Origin: Paraburkholderia graminis C4D1M
GTDB lineage: Bacteria; Pseudomonadota; Gammaproteobacteria; Burkholderiales; Burkholderiaceae
Direction: 5' to 3'
Assembly: GCF_000172415.1 (NCBI RefSeq)
Contig: NZ_ABLD01000018.1
Coordinates: 80,243-144,242, forward strand
Length of the DNA stretch: 64,000 nucleotides
The first letter of the stretch is position 1. The number at the start of each line of letters is the position of its first letter. The position numbers were made by a program, and so were the translations under genes. Shown here one piece after another: positions 43,203 to 51,768 of the stretch. The notes under the pieces are model-generated. The model did not search any database, was not told the DNA's origin, and saw only the letters and a list, made by a program, of their open reading frames with translations.

Positions 43203-44834
43203 ATGGCAAAAAACGAAATCGCACTCACAGGTTCCGATCTGACGATCGACCAGATCATCGCGATCGCGCGTCACGGCGCTCGCGTTCGTCTGTCTGACGC
43301 GGCTCGGGCGAATCTGTTGTCGACTCGACGATTCATTGAGGAAAACTGGCTGGTCGACGACGCTCCCCTGATGTATGCGTTCAACACCGGGGTAGGAGCC
43401 TTGAAGAATCAACGTATCAGCGCTTCGGACATCGCGCGGTTTCAGCGCAATCTTATTCACTCGCACTCCGCGAGCACCGGCGAAAACATGCCGCTTGAGG
43501 TCGTGCGCGCGATGATGGCGATCCGGGTGAACACCTTTGCTCGCAATCACTCCGGCATACGCGTCGCAGTGGTCGAGCGGCTTGTCGCGATGCTCAACGA
43601 GGGCATTACGCCCGTCATCCCGGCAAAAGGAAGCGTCGGTGCCAGCGGGGACCTTGCACCGTTGGCCATCATGAGCGGTGCATTGCTTGGGTTGGAACAA
43701 TCGAAAGTGACGTTCCAGGGCGCCGTAACAAGCGCGCGCTCCGCATTTGAGCGATCGGGCCTTTCAGTGACCTTCGATGTGGAAGCAAAGGATGCGACAG
43801 CATTGATCAATGGCTCGACGGCGTCGTTGGCGTACGCGGTCATCGCCGCTTTCGACGCGCGTCGCCTGCTGACTAGCGCAACGATCTCACTGGTGTTGTC
43901 GTTGGAGGCAATGCGGGCGGAGCGGGCCTGCTTTGAAGACCGTGTGATGCTAGCGCGTCCACATCCGGGGCAGCGCCGCGTCGCTGCGGCCGTTCGCACG
44001 CTGCTCAATGGTTCCATGCGATGCAGCACCGAGGCACGTGCCATTCCGATCGATGCTCTTGCCGCGCCGGGCGACACGGTCCAACCGCGGATACAGGACG
44101 TCTATTCGTTCCGCTGCGCGCCACAGGTCTACGGGCCCGTTCTTGATGCACTCGATTACATTGACGGCATACTCGTCACCGAGATGAATAGCGCAACGGA
44201 CAATCCGTTGATATTCGCTTCCGATGCAGGCTACGACATCGTCTCGTGCGGGCATTTTCACGGACAATACGTCGCGCAAGCGATGGACCTTCTCGCGTTG
44301 GTGACGACCGACCTGAGCGCAATCTGTGATCGCCGTAATAATCAGCTGATCGATCCGGCCTGCAACTACGGATTGCCGAGAAACATGATCGCTACCGAGC
44401 CGGGCATCAACACGGGTTTCGCCGTTATCCAGAGTATGGGTACCGGACTCGTGCTCGAGAACATAGGGCTATGTAGTCCAGCCAGTGTGACGAGTCTGCC
44501 TGCCAAAGGTAACCAGGAAGACCACATCAGTAATTCCTGTTTCGCTGCGCGGCGCACGCGGACGGTTGTCGAAAATGCGCAGGCGGTTGTCTGCGCCGAA
44601 ATTCTGATTGCATCTCAGGCGCTCGATATTAGTCGCCAAGCGCTCTCACACCTGCCGCTCGGCCTTGGCGCATCCACGGCGCTGGAGAAAGTCAGATCGG
44701 TCGTTCCTGCGATGATGGGTAACGATCGGTGGGTGCATGACGATGTCGAAGCGGTAAAATGCCTGGTACAAAACGGCACGCTGAATGAAGCGGTTTCGGT
44801 TGCCTGCGGCGATATCTGGACACCTTCGGCATAG
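43203..44834 (+). CDS. MIO-type aromatic amino acid ammonia-lyase family protein
   Basis: This 543-residue member of the histidine/phenylalanine ammonia-lyase family has Ala147-Ser148-Gly149 in GSVGASGDLAPLA, which cyclises to the MIO electrophile. Tyr58 in MYAFNTGVGALK matches the catalytic tyrosine loop, and RIQDVYSFRCAPQVYG matches the conserved RxQDxYSxRCxPQV block. The adjacent genes are not histidine-utilisation (hut) genes, so histidine is not assumed as substrate. Ammonia elimination from tyrosine, phenylalanine, another amino acid or an aminomutase-type reaction are all possible. It lies 11 bp upstream of a GntR gene that probably regulates it. Confidence 0.9.
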   Translation: MAKNEIALTGSDLTIDQIIAIARHGARVRLSDAARANLLSTRRFIEENWLVDDAPLMYAFNTGVGALKNQRISASDIARFQRNLIHSHSASTGENMPLEVVRAMMAIRVNTFARNHSGIRVAVVERLVAMLNEGITPVIPAKGSVGASGDLAPLAIMSGALLGLEQSKVTFQGAVTSARSAFERSGLSVTFDVEAKDATALINGSTASLAYAVIAAFDARRLLTSATISLVLSLEAMRAERACFEDRVMLARPHPGQRRVAAAVRTLLNGSMRCSTEARAIPIDALAAPGDTVQPRIQDVYSFRCAPQVYGPVLDALDYIDGILVTEMNSATDNPLIFASDAGYDIVSCGHFHGQYVAQAMDLLALVTTDLSAICDRRNNQLIDPACNYGLPRNMIATEPGINTGFAVIQSMGTGLVLENIGLCSPASVTSLPAKGNQEDHISNSCFAARRTRTVVENAQAVVCAEILIASQALDISRQALSHLPLGLGASTALEKVRSVVPAMMGNDRWVHDDVEAVKCLVQNGTLNEAVSVACGDIWTPSA

Positions 44835-44845
44835 GGAAAGCAAAC

Positions 44846-45508
44846 GTGGATGTAGACAGCTCGGATTCACTTCCTGCACGCATTGCGGCGGCGCTGGCCG
44901 AACAGATTATCCGGGGCGATCTTAGGCCGGGAGCGCGAGTTCGGCAGGACGCAATCGCAGATGAGTTCAATGCCAGTCACGTTCCGGTCCGGGAAGCATT
45001 CAGGCGTCTGGAAGCTCGCGGCCTGCTGGTTTCGCGCGAGCGTAAAGGCGTGTATGTCCCACTGCTCGATCAGGCATCCATCATTGAGATTACCCGGATG
45101 CGTACCGCACTTGAGGTTCTGGCGCTCCGGTACGCGATACCCAACCTGACTCAAGATGACATCACGTGTGCAGAAAACGCGATGCACAAAGGGAACACGG
45201 CCCGTGACATCAGCACGTGGGAGGCCGCCAACCGGGAATTCCATGCAAGTATTTATCGACCCTGCCAAATGCCTCGGCTGCTTTCACATATTGACGCCCT
45301 GCATGAGGCGCGACTTCGCTACATGTATGCGACATCGACGCTGATTGAGTGGGACGTCAAATCAGAAAACGAGCATCTGGAGATTTTGGAAGCGATAAAA
45401 GCGAAAGACGATCGGAGTGCCTGTGCGTTGATGGAAAAACATATCGATGACGCAGGGTGCATTCTTGTCGATGCGGTGGGTTCTCTTCGCTCACAGACTG
45501 ACGAGTGA
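44846..45508 (+). CDS. GntR-family regulator, FCD subgroup
   Basis: This 220-residue protein has a winged helix (about 10-75, with QDAIADEFNASHVPVREAFR) and a C-terminal FCD ligand domain including EAANREFHASIYRPC and ENEHLEILEAIKAKD. The start is GTG, with AGGGAAAG upstream. It follows the ammonia-lyase by 11 bp on the same strand, so the two are probably co-transcribed and the regulator may sense the lyase substrate or product. Confidence 0.92.
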   Translation: MDVDSSDSLPARIAAALAEQIIRGDLRPGARVRQDAIADEFNASHVPVREAFRRLEARGLLVSRERKGVYVPLLDQASIIEITRMRTALEVLALRYAIPNLTQDDITCAENAMHKGNTARDISTWEAANREFHASIYRPCQMPRLLSHIDALHEARLRYMYATSTLIEWDVKSENEHLEILEAIKAKDDRSACALMEKHIDDAGCILVDAVGSLRSQTDE

Positions 45509-45607
45509 GCCAGGCGCGCGCATTCGTACGTCCGGCATAACCTCGCTCACTCGCCGCGGAAATCCGCGCCCGCCCGGCGAGAGCGGCGCGACAGCGACAT
45601 CGAGGGC

Positions 45608-46357
45608 TCAAACGGCAATGGACCCGCCGTCCACGAACAGTTCAACGCCCGCGATATAGCTGCTCTCGCTCGACGCCAGAAAGAGCACGGCGCGCGCGAC
45701 TTCATCCGGCTGGCCCAGACGCCCCAGCGGCACGAGCTGGTTCAGCATATCTTCGACTCCGGGCCGCGCATCGAGGTAGCTTCGCATCGGGCTTGTCTCG
45801 GTCCCGCCCGGCGAGACCACGTTCACGCGAATGCCTCGCTCTTTCAGGTCGGTCGTCCAGCTTCGCGCAAACGACCGCACAGCCGCCTTGCTTGCGTTGT
45901 AGAGCGACTGGCCAGGAAAGCCTTTGCTGCCAGCCACCGAGCCATTGAGGACGACAACGCTACCCGACGAAAGTAGTGGCAAGGCCTTCTGCACAGTGAA
46001 GAGCATGCCGCGCACGTTGAGGCCGAAAAGCCTGTCGAAACCCTCCTCGTCGATGGTGCCCAGCGGACGCGGCTCCACTTCGGCAACGCCTGCATTTGCG
46101 AAAACCACGTCGAGCCTGCCGTGGTCGCGCTGGATGCGCTCGTACAGTCGATCAAGGTCGGCGAGGTTGCTCGCGTCCCCCCGAACGCCCACCGCACCGT
46201 TGCCGATTTCCTGTATCGCCTCGTCCAGTCGAGCTTGCCTGCGCCCCATGATGTAGACCCGCGCGCCTTCGTCCGCGAAAAGCCTGGCGCTCGCAAGGCC
46301 GATGCCCTCGCTGCCGCCAGTGATTGCCACGACCTTGTTCCCGAATCGCTTTGCCAT
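45608..46357 (-). CDS. Short-chain dehydrogenase/reductase
   Basis: This 249-residue SDR has TGGSEGIG (13-20), Ser140, Tyr153 and Lys157 (YNASK). The usual NNAG is ANAG at about 87-90, a common variant. The C-terminus ends YIAGVELFVDGGSIAV. The substrate is unknown. The ATG at 46357 is favoured over one at 46363 by its spacing to ACAGGGA. It is divergent from the TetR gene at 46440, with a palindrome between them, a typical arrangement for a TetR-controlled enzyme. Confidence 0.92.
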   Translation of the reverse strand: MAKRFGNKVVAITGGSEGIGLASARLFADEGARVYIMGRRQARLDEAIQEIGNGAVGVRGDASNLADLDRLYERIQRDHGRLDVVFANAGVAEVEPRPLGTIDEEGFDRLFGLNVRGMLFTVQKALPLLSSGSVVVLNGSVAGSKGFPGQSLYNASKAAVRSFARSWTTDLKERGIRVNVVSPGGTETSPMRSYLDARPGVEDMLNQLVPLGRLGQPDEVARAVLFLASSESSYIAGVELFVDGGSIAV

Positions 46358-46371
46358 ATGCATTCCCTGTT

Positions 46372-46394
46372 TAAGTGGAGTATTGCTCCACTTA
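46372..46394. promoter_or_regulatory. Perfect palindromic operator between SDR and TetR genes
   Basis: TAAGTGGAG-N5-CTCCACTTA is a perfect 9-bp dyad 14 bp upstream of the SDR start in the 82-bp divergent interval. The TCCACTTA half-site recurs at 46411-46418, with GGA ten bases ahead of it, giving a partial second copy. Size and placement are typical of a TetR-family operator controlling both directions. Confidence 0.7.
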
Positions 46395-46439
46395 GTATAT
46401 GGAGGCATCATCCACTTATCAACAGAAATCAAGGCAACG

Positions 46440-47012
46440 ATGAACAGAAAGTGTTCGACGACCGACGAAGCACCGCTGCGCGCCGATGCAGCCCGGAACC
46501 GGGAACGCATTCTCGAAGCGGCGGAAGCGCTGTTTCTCGAACGCGGCGCTGAGGTTTCGCTTGACGATATCGCGAGGCGCGCCAACGTTGGTATCGGCAC
46601 GCTCTACCGCCGTTTCCCGACGCGCGATGCGCTGCTTGCCGCGGCGAGTGATGAGCGCCTGCTGTCGCTTGCCAAAGCAAGCCGCGCACGCGATGACAAG
46701 CTCGAACCGATCGCGTCCCTACGCGCCTTCGTGAAAGAGCTCGTGAACCACGCGAACCACTATCGCGGGCTCGCTGCGTTGCTGGGAACGGTATTACAGG
46801 AAGGGACGCCTGGCTGCCGCGCCGGCAGTGAAGAAGGACGCCGGCTGCTCGAGCGGGCCCAAAAGGCGGGGGCGGTTCGAAAGGACGTCTCCATCGGCGA
46901 TCTCGTGTGTGTCGTGACGGCGATCGCTCTCGCCGTCGAGCAAGGCGGCACAACCAGATCCCGCGTCACCCACCTGATTGATCTCTTCTTCGACGGCATC
47001 GGCAAAACGTAA
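46440..47012 (+). CDS. TetR/AcrR-family transcriptional regulator
   Basis: This 190-residue repressor has a helix-turn-helix at about 35-65 (EVSLDDIARRANVGIGTLYR, then RFPTRDALLAAA). The C-terminal ligand domain has HYRGLAALLGTVLQ. The start at MNRKCSTTDE is preferred; the frame is open further upstream but runs through the operator. It probably represses the divergent SDR gene and itself. Confidence 0.92.
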   Translation: MNRKCSTTDEAPLRADAARNRERILEAAEALFLERGAEVSLDDIARRANVGIGTLYRRFPTRDALLAAASDERLLSLAKASRARDDKLEPIASLRAFVKELVNHANHYRGLAALLGTVLQEGTPGCRAGSEEGRRLLERAQKAGAVRKDVSIGDLVCVVTAIALAVEQGGTTRSRVTHLIDLFFDGIGKT

Positions 47013-47207
47013 GCGCGGCACCAGCGACGTCTTCACTGGAGATCATGAGCATTCAGGCTGTTTCATTTAAGCCGAGCGTTTTTGTACTGCGGCCGCCGCA
47101 TCGGTTGAAGCCTGATTTTTGTCGAACGCGATGGAAAGCCTTCCGCGTTTTCCCCTAGCAATCCACGGTTGACTCGGGCTCGAGCAAAGGCCAAACTTTT
47201 TTCAACA

Positions 47208-47232
47208 CAAGTGTGATCACAGGTCACACTTG
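47208..47232. promoter_or_regulatory. Perfect inverted repeat upstream of GntR-led catabolic run
   Basis: CAAGTGTGA (47208-47216) and TCACACTTG (47224-47232) form a perfect 9-bp dyad with a 7-nt spacer, centred about 53 bp upstream of the GTG of the GntR gene. TGTGA-N7-TCACA lies inside it, resembling a CRP half-site pair but with one base too many between the arms. An operator for the adjacent GntR protein is the likelier reading. Confidence 0.55.
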
Positions 47233-47272
47233 CACTGGAATCTCCCATCGCAGCGAATCCACGGAGGCATTA

Positions 47273-47998
47273 GTGGCGCCACGCACGAGTTCAGACCTGC
47301 CCGAGCTTCAGCTCGTGGCGCGTGAAACGATGGCCGGTCGCGTCTATGCGCAACTCAAGGAAGCGATCATGACCGGACGCTTCGCGCCAGGACAATTGCT
47401 GAGCCTGCGCAGCGTGGCGGACGCGGTCGGCTCGTCCACCATGCCGGTGCGTGCGGCACTCACACGCCTGCAAGCCGAGGGCGCCCTGATCGACGGACCG
47501 GGCCGCGCGCTCATCGTCCCGCCCATGACAGTCGAACTCCTCGAAGAGTTGCGCGACGTGCGTATCGCGCTCGAAGGCGCCGTTGCAAAGCGGGCTGCGA
47601 CTCGCATGAGCCGCGAAGATCTCGCTGTGTTGCAACAGGTATTCGACACCATGAACGCGCACGTCGAAGCGGGCGATGTGCCGGCCTATCTGCGCAGCAA
47701 CTTCGAGTTTCACATCGCGATCTATGCGCACGGCGCGAGCGATATCACGCTGTCCACGATTCAGAACTTGTGGATGCGCATCGGCCCGTTTCTGAATCTC
47801 GTGGCCCCCGACATTCCGCACATGCGCAGGTCGATGGATGCACACCGCCATATCGTCGAGGCCCTGTGGCGCAGCGACGGCGAGGGAGCGCGCGCGGGCA
47901 TCGAGCAGGACATCGGCGAAGCCGCCGCCGATCTGAAGGAGCGCTTGCAAAGCGCGATACAGGACGGCGAAGACCCCGGCGAACAGGCACGCGCCTGA
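47273..47998 (+). CDS. GntR-family regulator, FCD subgroup
   Basis: This 241-residue regulator has a winged helix (about 20-85, SLRSVADAVGSSTMPVRAAL) and an FCD ligand domain (about 90-225, with RSNFEFHIAIYAHG and MDAHRHIVEALWRSDGEGA). The start is the GTG at 47273, with GGAGG 5 nt upstream; the earlier in-frame ATG at 47213 lies within the dyad and gives an atypical N-terminus. It is the first gene of a long same-strand run (48030-57299) with gaps of 10-40 bp, so it probably regulates the run. Confidence 0.92.
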   Translation: MAPRTSSDLPELQLVARETMAGRVYAQLKEAIMTGRFAPGQLLSLRSVADAVGSSTMPVRAALTRLQAEGALIDGPGRALIVPPMTVELLEELRDVRIALEGAVAKRAATRMSREDLAVLQQVFDTMNAHVEAGDVPAYLRSNFEFHIAIYAHGASDITLSTIQNLWMRIGPFLNLVAPDIPHMRRSMDAHRHIVEALWRSDGEGARAGIEQDIGEAAADLKERLQSAIQDGEDPGEQARA

Positions 47999-48029
47999 GT
48001 TGTAAAAACACAGACAACGGAGACAGACA

Positions 48030-48836
48030 ATGACGGTTCTTCAGATGCTGAAGCCGCACGCGGGCTTGCGCGTGCTTATCACGGGCGGCGCATCGGGCAT
48101 CGGCCTCGTGATGGCCCAGGCGTTCATCGAAGCAGGTGCTCGCGTGCATGTTTGCGATGCGAGCCAGCAGGCGATCGACGCGCTTCAAAAAGCCCAGGAA
48201 AGTGTCGAACTGAACCGCATCACGGCGACGCTCGCCGACGTGGCGGATCGCGCGGCCGTGGAGCGCGTTTTCGTCGATGTGCAGGCGGAGCTCGGCGGTC
48301 TCGACGTGCTGGTCAACAACGCAGGCATTGCCGGGCCGACCGGCGGCGTCGACGAACTCGACGAGCAGGAATGGAACAACACGGTCGACGTGAATCTCAA
48401 CGCGCAGTTTTATTTCGCGCGCCGCGCGGTGCCGCTTCTCAGGCAGGCGCGCGACGGCGGCACCATCATCGCGCTGTCGTCGGTGGCCGGGCGTCTTGGT
48501 TATGCGTTCCGCACGCCTTATGCCGCGACCAAATGGGCGGTGGTCGGCATGACCAAGAGCCTTGCTATCGAACTCGGGCCTTCGAATATCCGTGTCAACG
48601 CGATACAGCCCGGCATTGTGAAAGGCCCGCGCATCGAGCGGGTGATTGCGGCGCGCGCGAAGCAGCTCAAGCTTTCCTACGAAGAGATGGAGAAGCAGTA
48701 TCTCGCCAAAATCTCGCTGCGCCGCATGACCACGCCGGAAGAAGTGGCCGCCACCGCGCTCTTTCTGTGTTCGCCCGCCGGCAGCGGCATCTCGGGACAA
48801 GCGATATCCGTCTGCGGCAACGTCGAATTCCTCTAA
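48030..48836 (+). CDS. Short-chain dehydrogenase/reductase (sugar/polyol run)
   Basis: This 268-residue SDR has TGGASGIG (18-25), NNAG (96-99), Ser150-Ser151, and Tyr164 with Lys168 (YAATK). The C-terminal region QPGIVKGPRIERVIAARAKQ is longer than in FabG-type enzymes. It is the first enzyme gene after the GntR regulator, 31 bp away, and BKACE follows by 15 bp. In this context it could oxidise the imported sugar or polyol, or a later hydroxyl group. The start has GGAG upstream. Confidence 0.92.
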   Translation: MTVLQMLKPHAGLRVLITGGASGIGLVMAQAFIEAGARVHVCDASQQAIDALQKAQESVELNRITATLADVADRAAVERVFVDVQAELGGLDVLVNNAGIAGPTGGVDELDEQEWNNTVDVNLNAQFYFARRAVPLLRQARDGGTIIALSSVAGRLGYAFRTPYAATKWAVVGMTKSLAIELGPSNIRVNAIQPGIVKGPRIERVIAARAKQLKLSYEEMEKQYLAKISLRRMTTPEEVAATALFLCSPAGSGISGQAISVCGNVEFL

Positions 48837-48851
48837 CCGCACGAGGCTCAC

Positions 48852-49784
48852 ATGGCAACGAAACGCAAGGTCATCATCACGTGCGCGCCGACGGGCGCAA
48901 TCCATACACCGTCGATGTCGCCGTATCTGCCGGTTACTCCTCAACAGATCGGCGATGCCGCGCTTGCCGCGGCGAAAGAAGGCGCTGCGATCATCCATCT
49001 GCATGCGCGCGATCCGGACGACGGTCATCCGACCCAGGACCCCGCCGTGTTCCAGGAGTTTTTGCCGCGCATCAAGGCCGAATGCGATGCGGTCATCAAC
49101 CTCACCACGGGCGGCAGCCCGCATATGACGGTCGCGGAACGCCTGAAGCCCGCCCATCATTTTCAGCCGGAAGTGGCGTCGCTCAACATGGGCTCGATGA
49201 ACTTCGGCCTGTATCCGATGCTCGAGCGCTTCAAGGAACTCAAGTACGACTGGGAACGCAAGCATCTGGAGAACAGCCGCGATCTGGTGTTCAAGAACAC
49301 GTTCGCGGATATCGAATACATCCTGACGTCTTGCGGGGCGAACGGCACGCGTTTCGAGTTCGAGTGCTACGACATCTCGCATCTGTACAACCTCGCGCAT
49401 TTTGTCGACCGTGGGCTCGCGAAGCCGCCGTTCTTCGTGCAAAGCGTATTCGGTCTGCTCGGCGGCATCGGCGCGCATCCGGAAGACCTCGCGCATATGC
49501 GCCGCACGGCGGATCGCCTGTTCGGCAAGGACTACGTGTGGTCGATTCTCGGCGCGGGACGCAATCAGATTCCGCTCGCTTCGATCGGCGTGGCGCAAGG
49601 CTCGAACGCACGCGTCGGCCTTGAAGATTCGTTGTGGATCGAGCCGGGCAAGCTCGCGGAATCGAGCGCGGCGCAGGTCCGCAAGATACGCCAGGTGATC
49701 GAAGGCCTGTCGCTCGATATCGCGACGCCCGCCGAAGCGCGCGAGATGCTTCAACTCAAGGGCGCGGCCAACACCAACTTCTGA
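48852..49784 (+). CDS. Beta-keto acid cleavage enzyme (BKACE/DUF849 family)
   Basis: This is a 310-residue TIM-barrel zinc enzyme. Known members condense a beta-keto acid with acetyl-CoA, releasing acetoacetate and a new acyl-CoA; 3-keto-5-aminohexanoate cleavage is the type reaction. Putative zinc ligands are His49 and His51 (HLHARD) and Glu258 in ARVGLED, with Arg254 expected to bind the substrate carboxylate. The substrate side chain cannot be read from sequence, but neighbours point to a sugar-derived 3-keto acid rather than lysine or carnitine. It is flanked by an SDR and a lactonase-like hydrolase with 15-16 bp gaps. Confidence 0.92.
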   Translation: MATKRKVIITCAPTGAIHTPSMSPYLPVTPQQIGDAALAAAKEGAAIIHLHARDPDDGHPTQDPAVFQEFLPRIKAECDAVINLTTGGSPHMTVAERLKPAHHFQPEVASLNMGSMNFGLYPMLERFKELKYDWERKHLENSRDLVFKNTFADIEYILTSCGANGTRFEFECYDISHLYNLAHFVDRGLAKPPFFVQSVFGLLGGIGAHPEDLAHMRRTADRLFGKDYVWSILGAGRNQIPLASIGVAQGSNARVGLEDSLWIEPGKLAESSAAQVRKIRQVIEGLSLDIATPAEAREMLQLKGAANTNF

Positions 49785-49800
49785 TAGCGGAGAGCGCAGC

Positions 49801-50580
49801 GTGAACGCCAGATTGAAAGTAGTCGCGATGCCGACGGGCTGGCTCACCGTCGATCGCTCGTCACAGGTGTACGGCCGCTATTTCGGACAGTCGATCAAGG
49901 TGCCGGTGTGGTCCACGGCGATTGTCGGCGCGCAGAAAAAGATCGTGGTGGATACGGGCATTCACGATCCGGGGTGGGTGTCGGACTTCGTGTGTCCTTG
50001 CGACCAGGCGCCGGAAGAGAAGCTGGAACGCGCACTCAAACAATACGTCGGCTGGAGCGCGGACGAGGTCGACATTGTCATCAACACGCATCTGCATTAC
50101 GACCATTCGGGCGGCAATACGCTGTTCAAAAACGCGCGCTTTATCGTGCAGGCGAAAGAGTGGGAATACGCGGGCCAGCCTCTGCCGACGCAGGCCACGT
50201 ACTACCAGGAGTTTCTGATCGGCCGCGAGCCGCTCGCGTATTTCCGCTGGCAGTTCGTGCATGGCGTCGCCGATATCGTGCCGGGCGTGCGCGTCGTGCC
50301 GACACCAGGACATACGCCCGGCCATCAATCCGTTGCGGTGGATACGGAAGACGGCGTGGTGCTGATCGCGGGGGATTGCGCGAACTGCATGGAAAACATC
50401 GTCGATCTGGTGCCGGTGGGCATCGTGCACGAGACGCTTGCGGAAATGGGCTCGCTCACGCGCATTCGCCAGATCGCCGATTACGTGATCCCCGGCCACG
50501 ATCCCAACGTCGTGCCGGGCAGCGCGGGTATCGCATTGCCGGCCAGTGCGCGCTTGCCGCATGTACCGGTTTCTGGCTGA
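49801..50580 (+). CDS. MBL-fold lactonase-like hydrolase (AHL-lactonase group)
   Basis: This is a 259-residue metallo-beta-lactamase-fold enzyme. The dinuclear zinc motif is THLHYDHSGG (His97, His99, Asp101, His102). Other ligands are expected in PTPGHTPGHQSV, AGDCANCMEN and YVIPGHDPNV. This set resembles the N-acyl-homoserine lactonase group, which opens lactone rings. In this operon, with an SMP-30 lactonase and a sugar ABC importer, a sugar lactone or an ester intermediate is the more likely substrate. The start is GTG with GGAGAGCG upstream. Confidence 0.9.
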   Translation: MNARLKVVAMPTGWLTVDRSSQVYGRYFGQSIKVPVWSTAIVGAQKKIVVDTGIHDPGWVSDFVCPCDQAPEEKLERALKQYVGWSADEVDIVINTHLHYDHSGGNTLFKNARFIVQAKEWEYAGQPLPTQATYYQEFLIGREPLAYFRWQFVHGVADIVPGVRVVPTPGHTPGHQSVAVDTEDGVVLIAGDCANCMENIVDLVPVGIVHETLAEMGSLTRIRQIADYVIPGHDPNVVPGSAGIALPASARLPHVPVSG

Positions 50581-50618
50581 AGCGTAGTTCGACACAAAAA
50601 CGAACATTGGAGGATGAC

Positions 50619-51758
50619 ATGAAAGCATGGACGCAATCTATTCGTCGTGCGGGACTGACGGCGCTCGGTATCGGTATGGGTATCGGCTTCGCTGCGGCGC
50701 TCGCTGTCTCCGGCGAGGCGCATGCGGCGGGCAAGTACAAGGTGTTCCTGTCGATGAGCTATGTCGGCAACGACTGGCAGACCGAGGCCGCGAACATGGT
50801 CAAGGCGATGGCGAACACGCCCGCGCTGAAGGACAAGGTCGATCTCGAGGTGCAGGTCGCGGGCACCGACGCGCAGAAGCAGATCCAGCAGATCAACTCG
50901 ATGGTGCAGGCGGGCGCGAAGGCGATCATCATCTATCCGATTTCGCCCACGGCGCTGAACCGCGCAATCAAGAACGCCTGCTCGAAGGGCGTGGTCGTCG
51001 CGGCCTACGACGGCGAAGTGACCGAACCGTGCGCCCACAACGTGACGATCGACCAGCACCAGGCCGGCACCGTCACGGCGGAATGGCTTGCGAAGACGCT
51101 GAACGGCAAGGGCAACATCGTGCTGATCAACGGCGTTCCGGGCACGTCGGTGGATCGCGCCCGCACCGAAGCCGCCAAGGCCGTGTTCGCGAAGTACCCC
51201 GGCATCAAGGTCGTGGCGGAAGGCACGGGCATGTGGAGTCAGGCCACGGCCAAGACCGAGCTGTCGAAGATTCTCGCGACCAATAGCTGGGACAAGATCG
51301 ACGGGCTGTGGATGCAGGTCGGCTGTTTCACCGCCGCGTCGATGCAGCTCGATGCCGGCATCGCCGACGACAAGATCAAGCCCTGCGCGGGTGAGTCGTC
51401 GAACGGTCATCGCGTGCAGATGCTGCCGCCTGGCGAGGTGAAAGGGCAGGGCGCCTATCGCTCGATCGGCTACCGTTCGATTTCGTATGGCGCGCCGCCG
51501 TATTCGGGTGCAATGGCGCTCAAGATGGCCGTGCAGAAGCTGGACGGCAAGGACTTCCCGCAGCGCATCACGCTCAAGCTGCCGCTCGTCGAAACGCCGC
51601 AGTCCAGGCTGTGCAAGACCGGCAGCATCGACGAACTGAAGGCGGGGTGCACGGCCTTCATGCGGGACAAGGTGCCGCCGGGCTGGTTCGCGGACATCTA
51701 TTCCGAGGAAACCAGAGAGGTCGGCTTCAACGCGGCGCTCACGGGCAACCAGGACTGA
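50619..51758 (+). CDS. ABC transporter substrate-binding protein, ribose type
   Basis: This 379-residue periplasmic protein has a signal peptide (cleavage after AHA, residues 34-36). The mature domain opens KYKVFLSMSYVGNDWQTEAA, a type I periplasmic-binding fold of the ribose/xylose/AI-2 group. Internal landmarks are DAQKQIQQINSMVQAGAKAI and VVAAYDGEVTEPCAHNVTID. The start at 50619 has TTGGAGGA just upstream; the frame is open far upstream but overlaps the hydrolase gene. It binds the imported substrate, probably a sugar, polyol or derivative. Confidence 0.93.
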   Translation: MKAWTQSIRRAGLTALGIGMGIGFAAALAVSGEAHAAGKYKVFLSMSYVGNDWQTEAANMVKAMANTPALKDKVDLEVQVAGTDAQKQIQQINSMVQAGAKAIIIYPISPTALNRAIKNACSKGVVVAAYDGEVTEPCAHNVTIDQHQAGTVTAEWLAKTLNGKGNIVLINGVPGTSVDRARTEAAKAVFAKYPGIKVVAEGTGMWSQATAKTELSKILATNSWDKIDGLWMQVGCFTAASMQLDAGIADDKIKPCAGESSNGHRVQMLPPGEVKGQGAYRSIGYRSISYGAPPYSGAMALKMAVQKLDGKDFPQRITLKLPLVETPQSRLCKTGSIDELKAGCTAFMRDKVPPGWFADIYSEETREVGFNAALTGNQD

Positions 51759-51768
51759 GGACCTTGTC

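Noticed and set aside
47745..49847. A 700-codon open frame on the minus strand, antisense to the GntR, SDR and BKACE genes
   Set aside because: It mirrors GC-rich coding DNA, has His/Arg-rich composition and no domain, while the plus strand has three clear enzymes and a regulator.
49908..50618. A 237-codon upstream extension of the ABC binding protein frame
   Set aside because: It overlaps the MBL hydrolase in another frame, and the signal peptide with TTGGAGGA marks the start at 50619.
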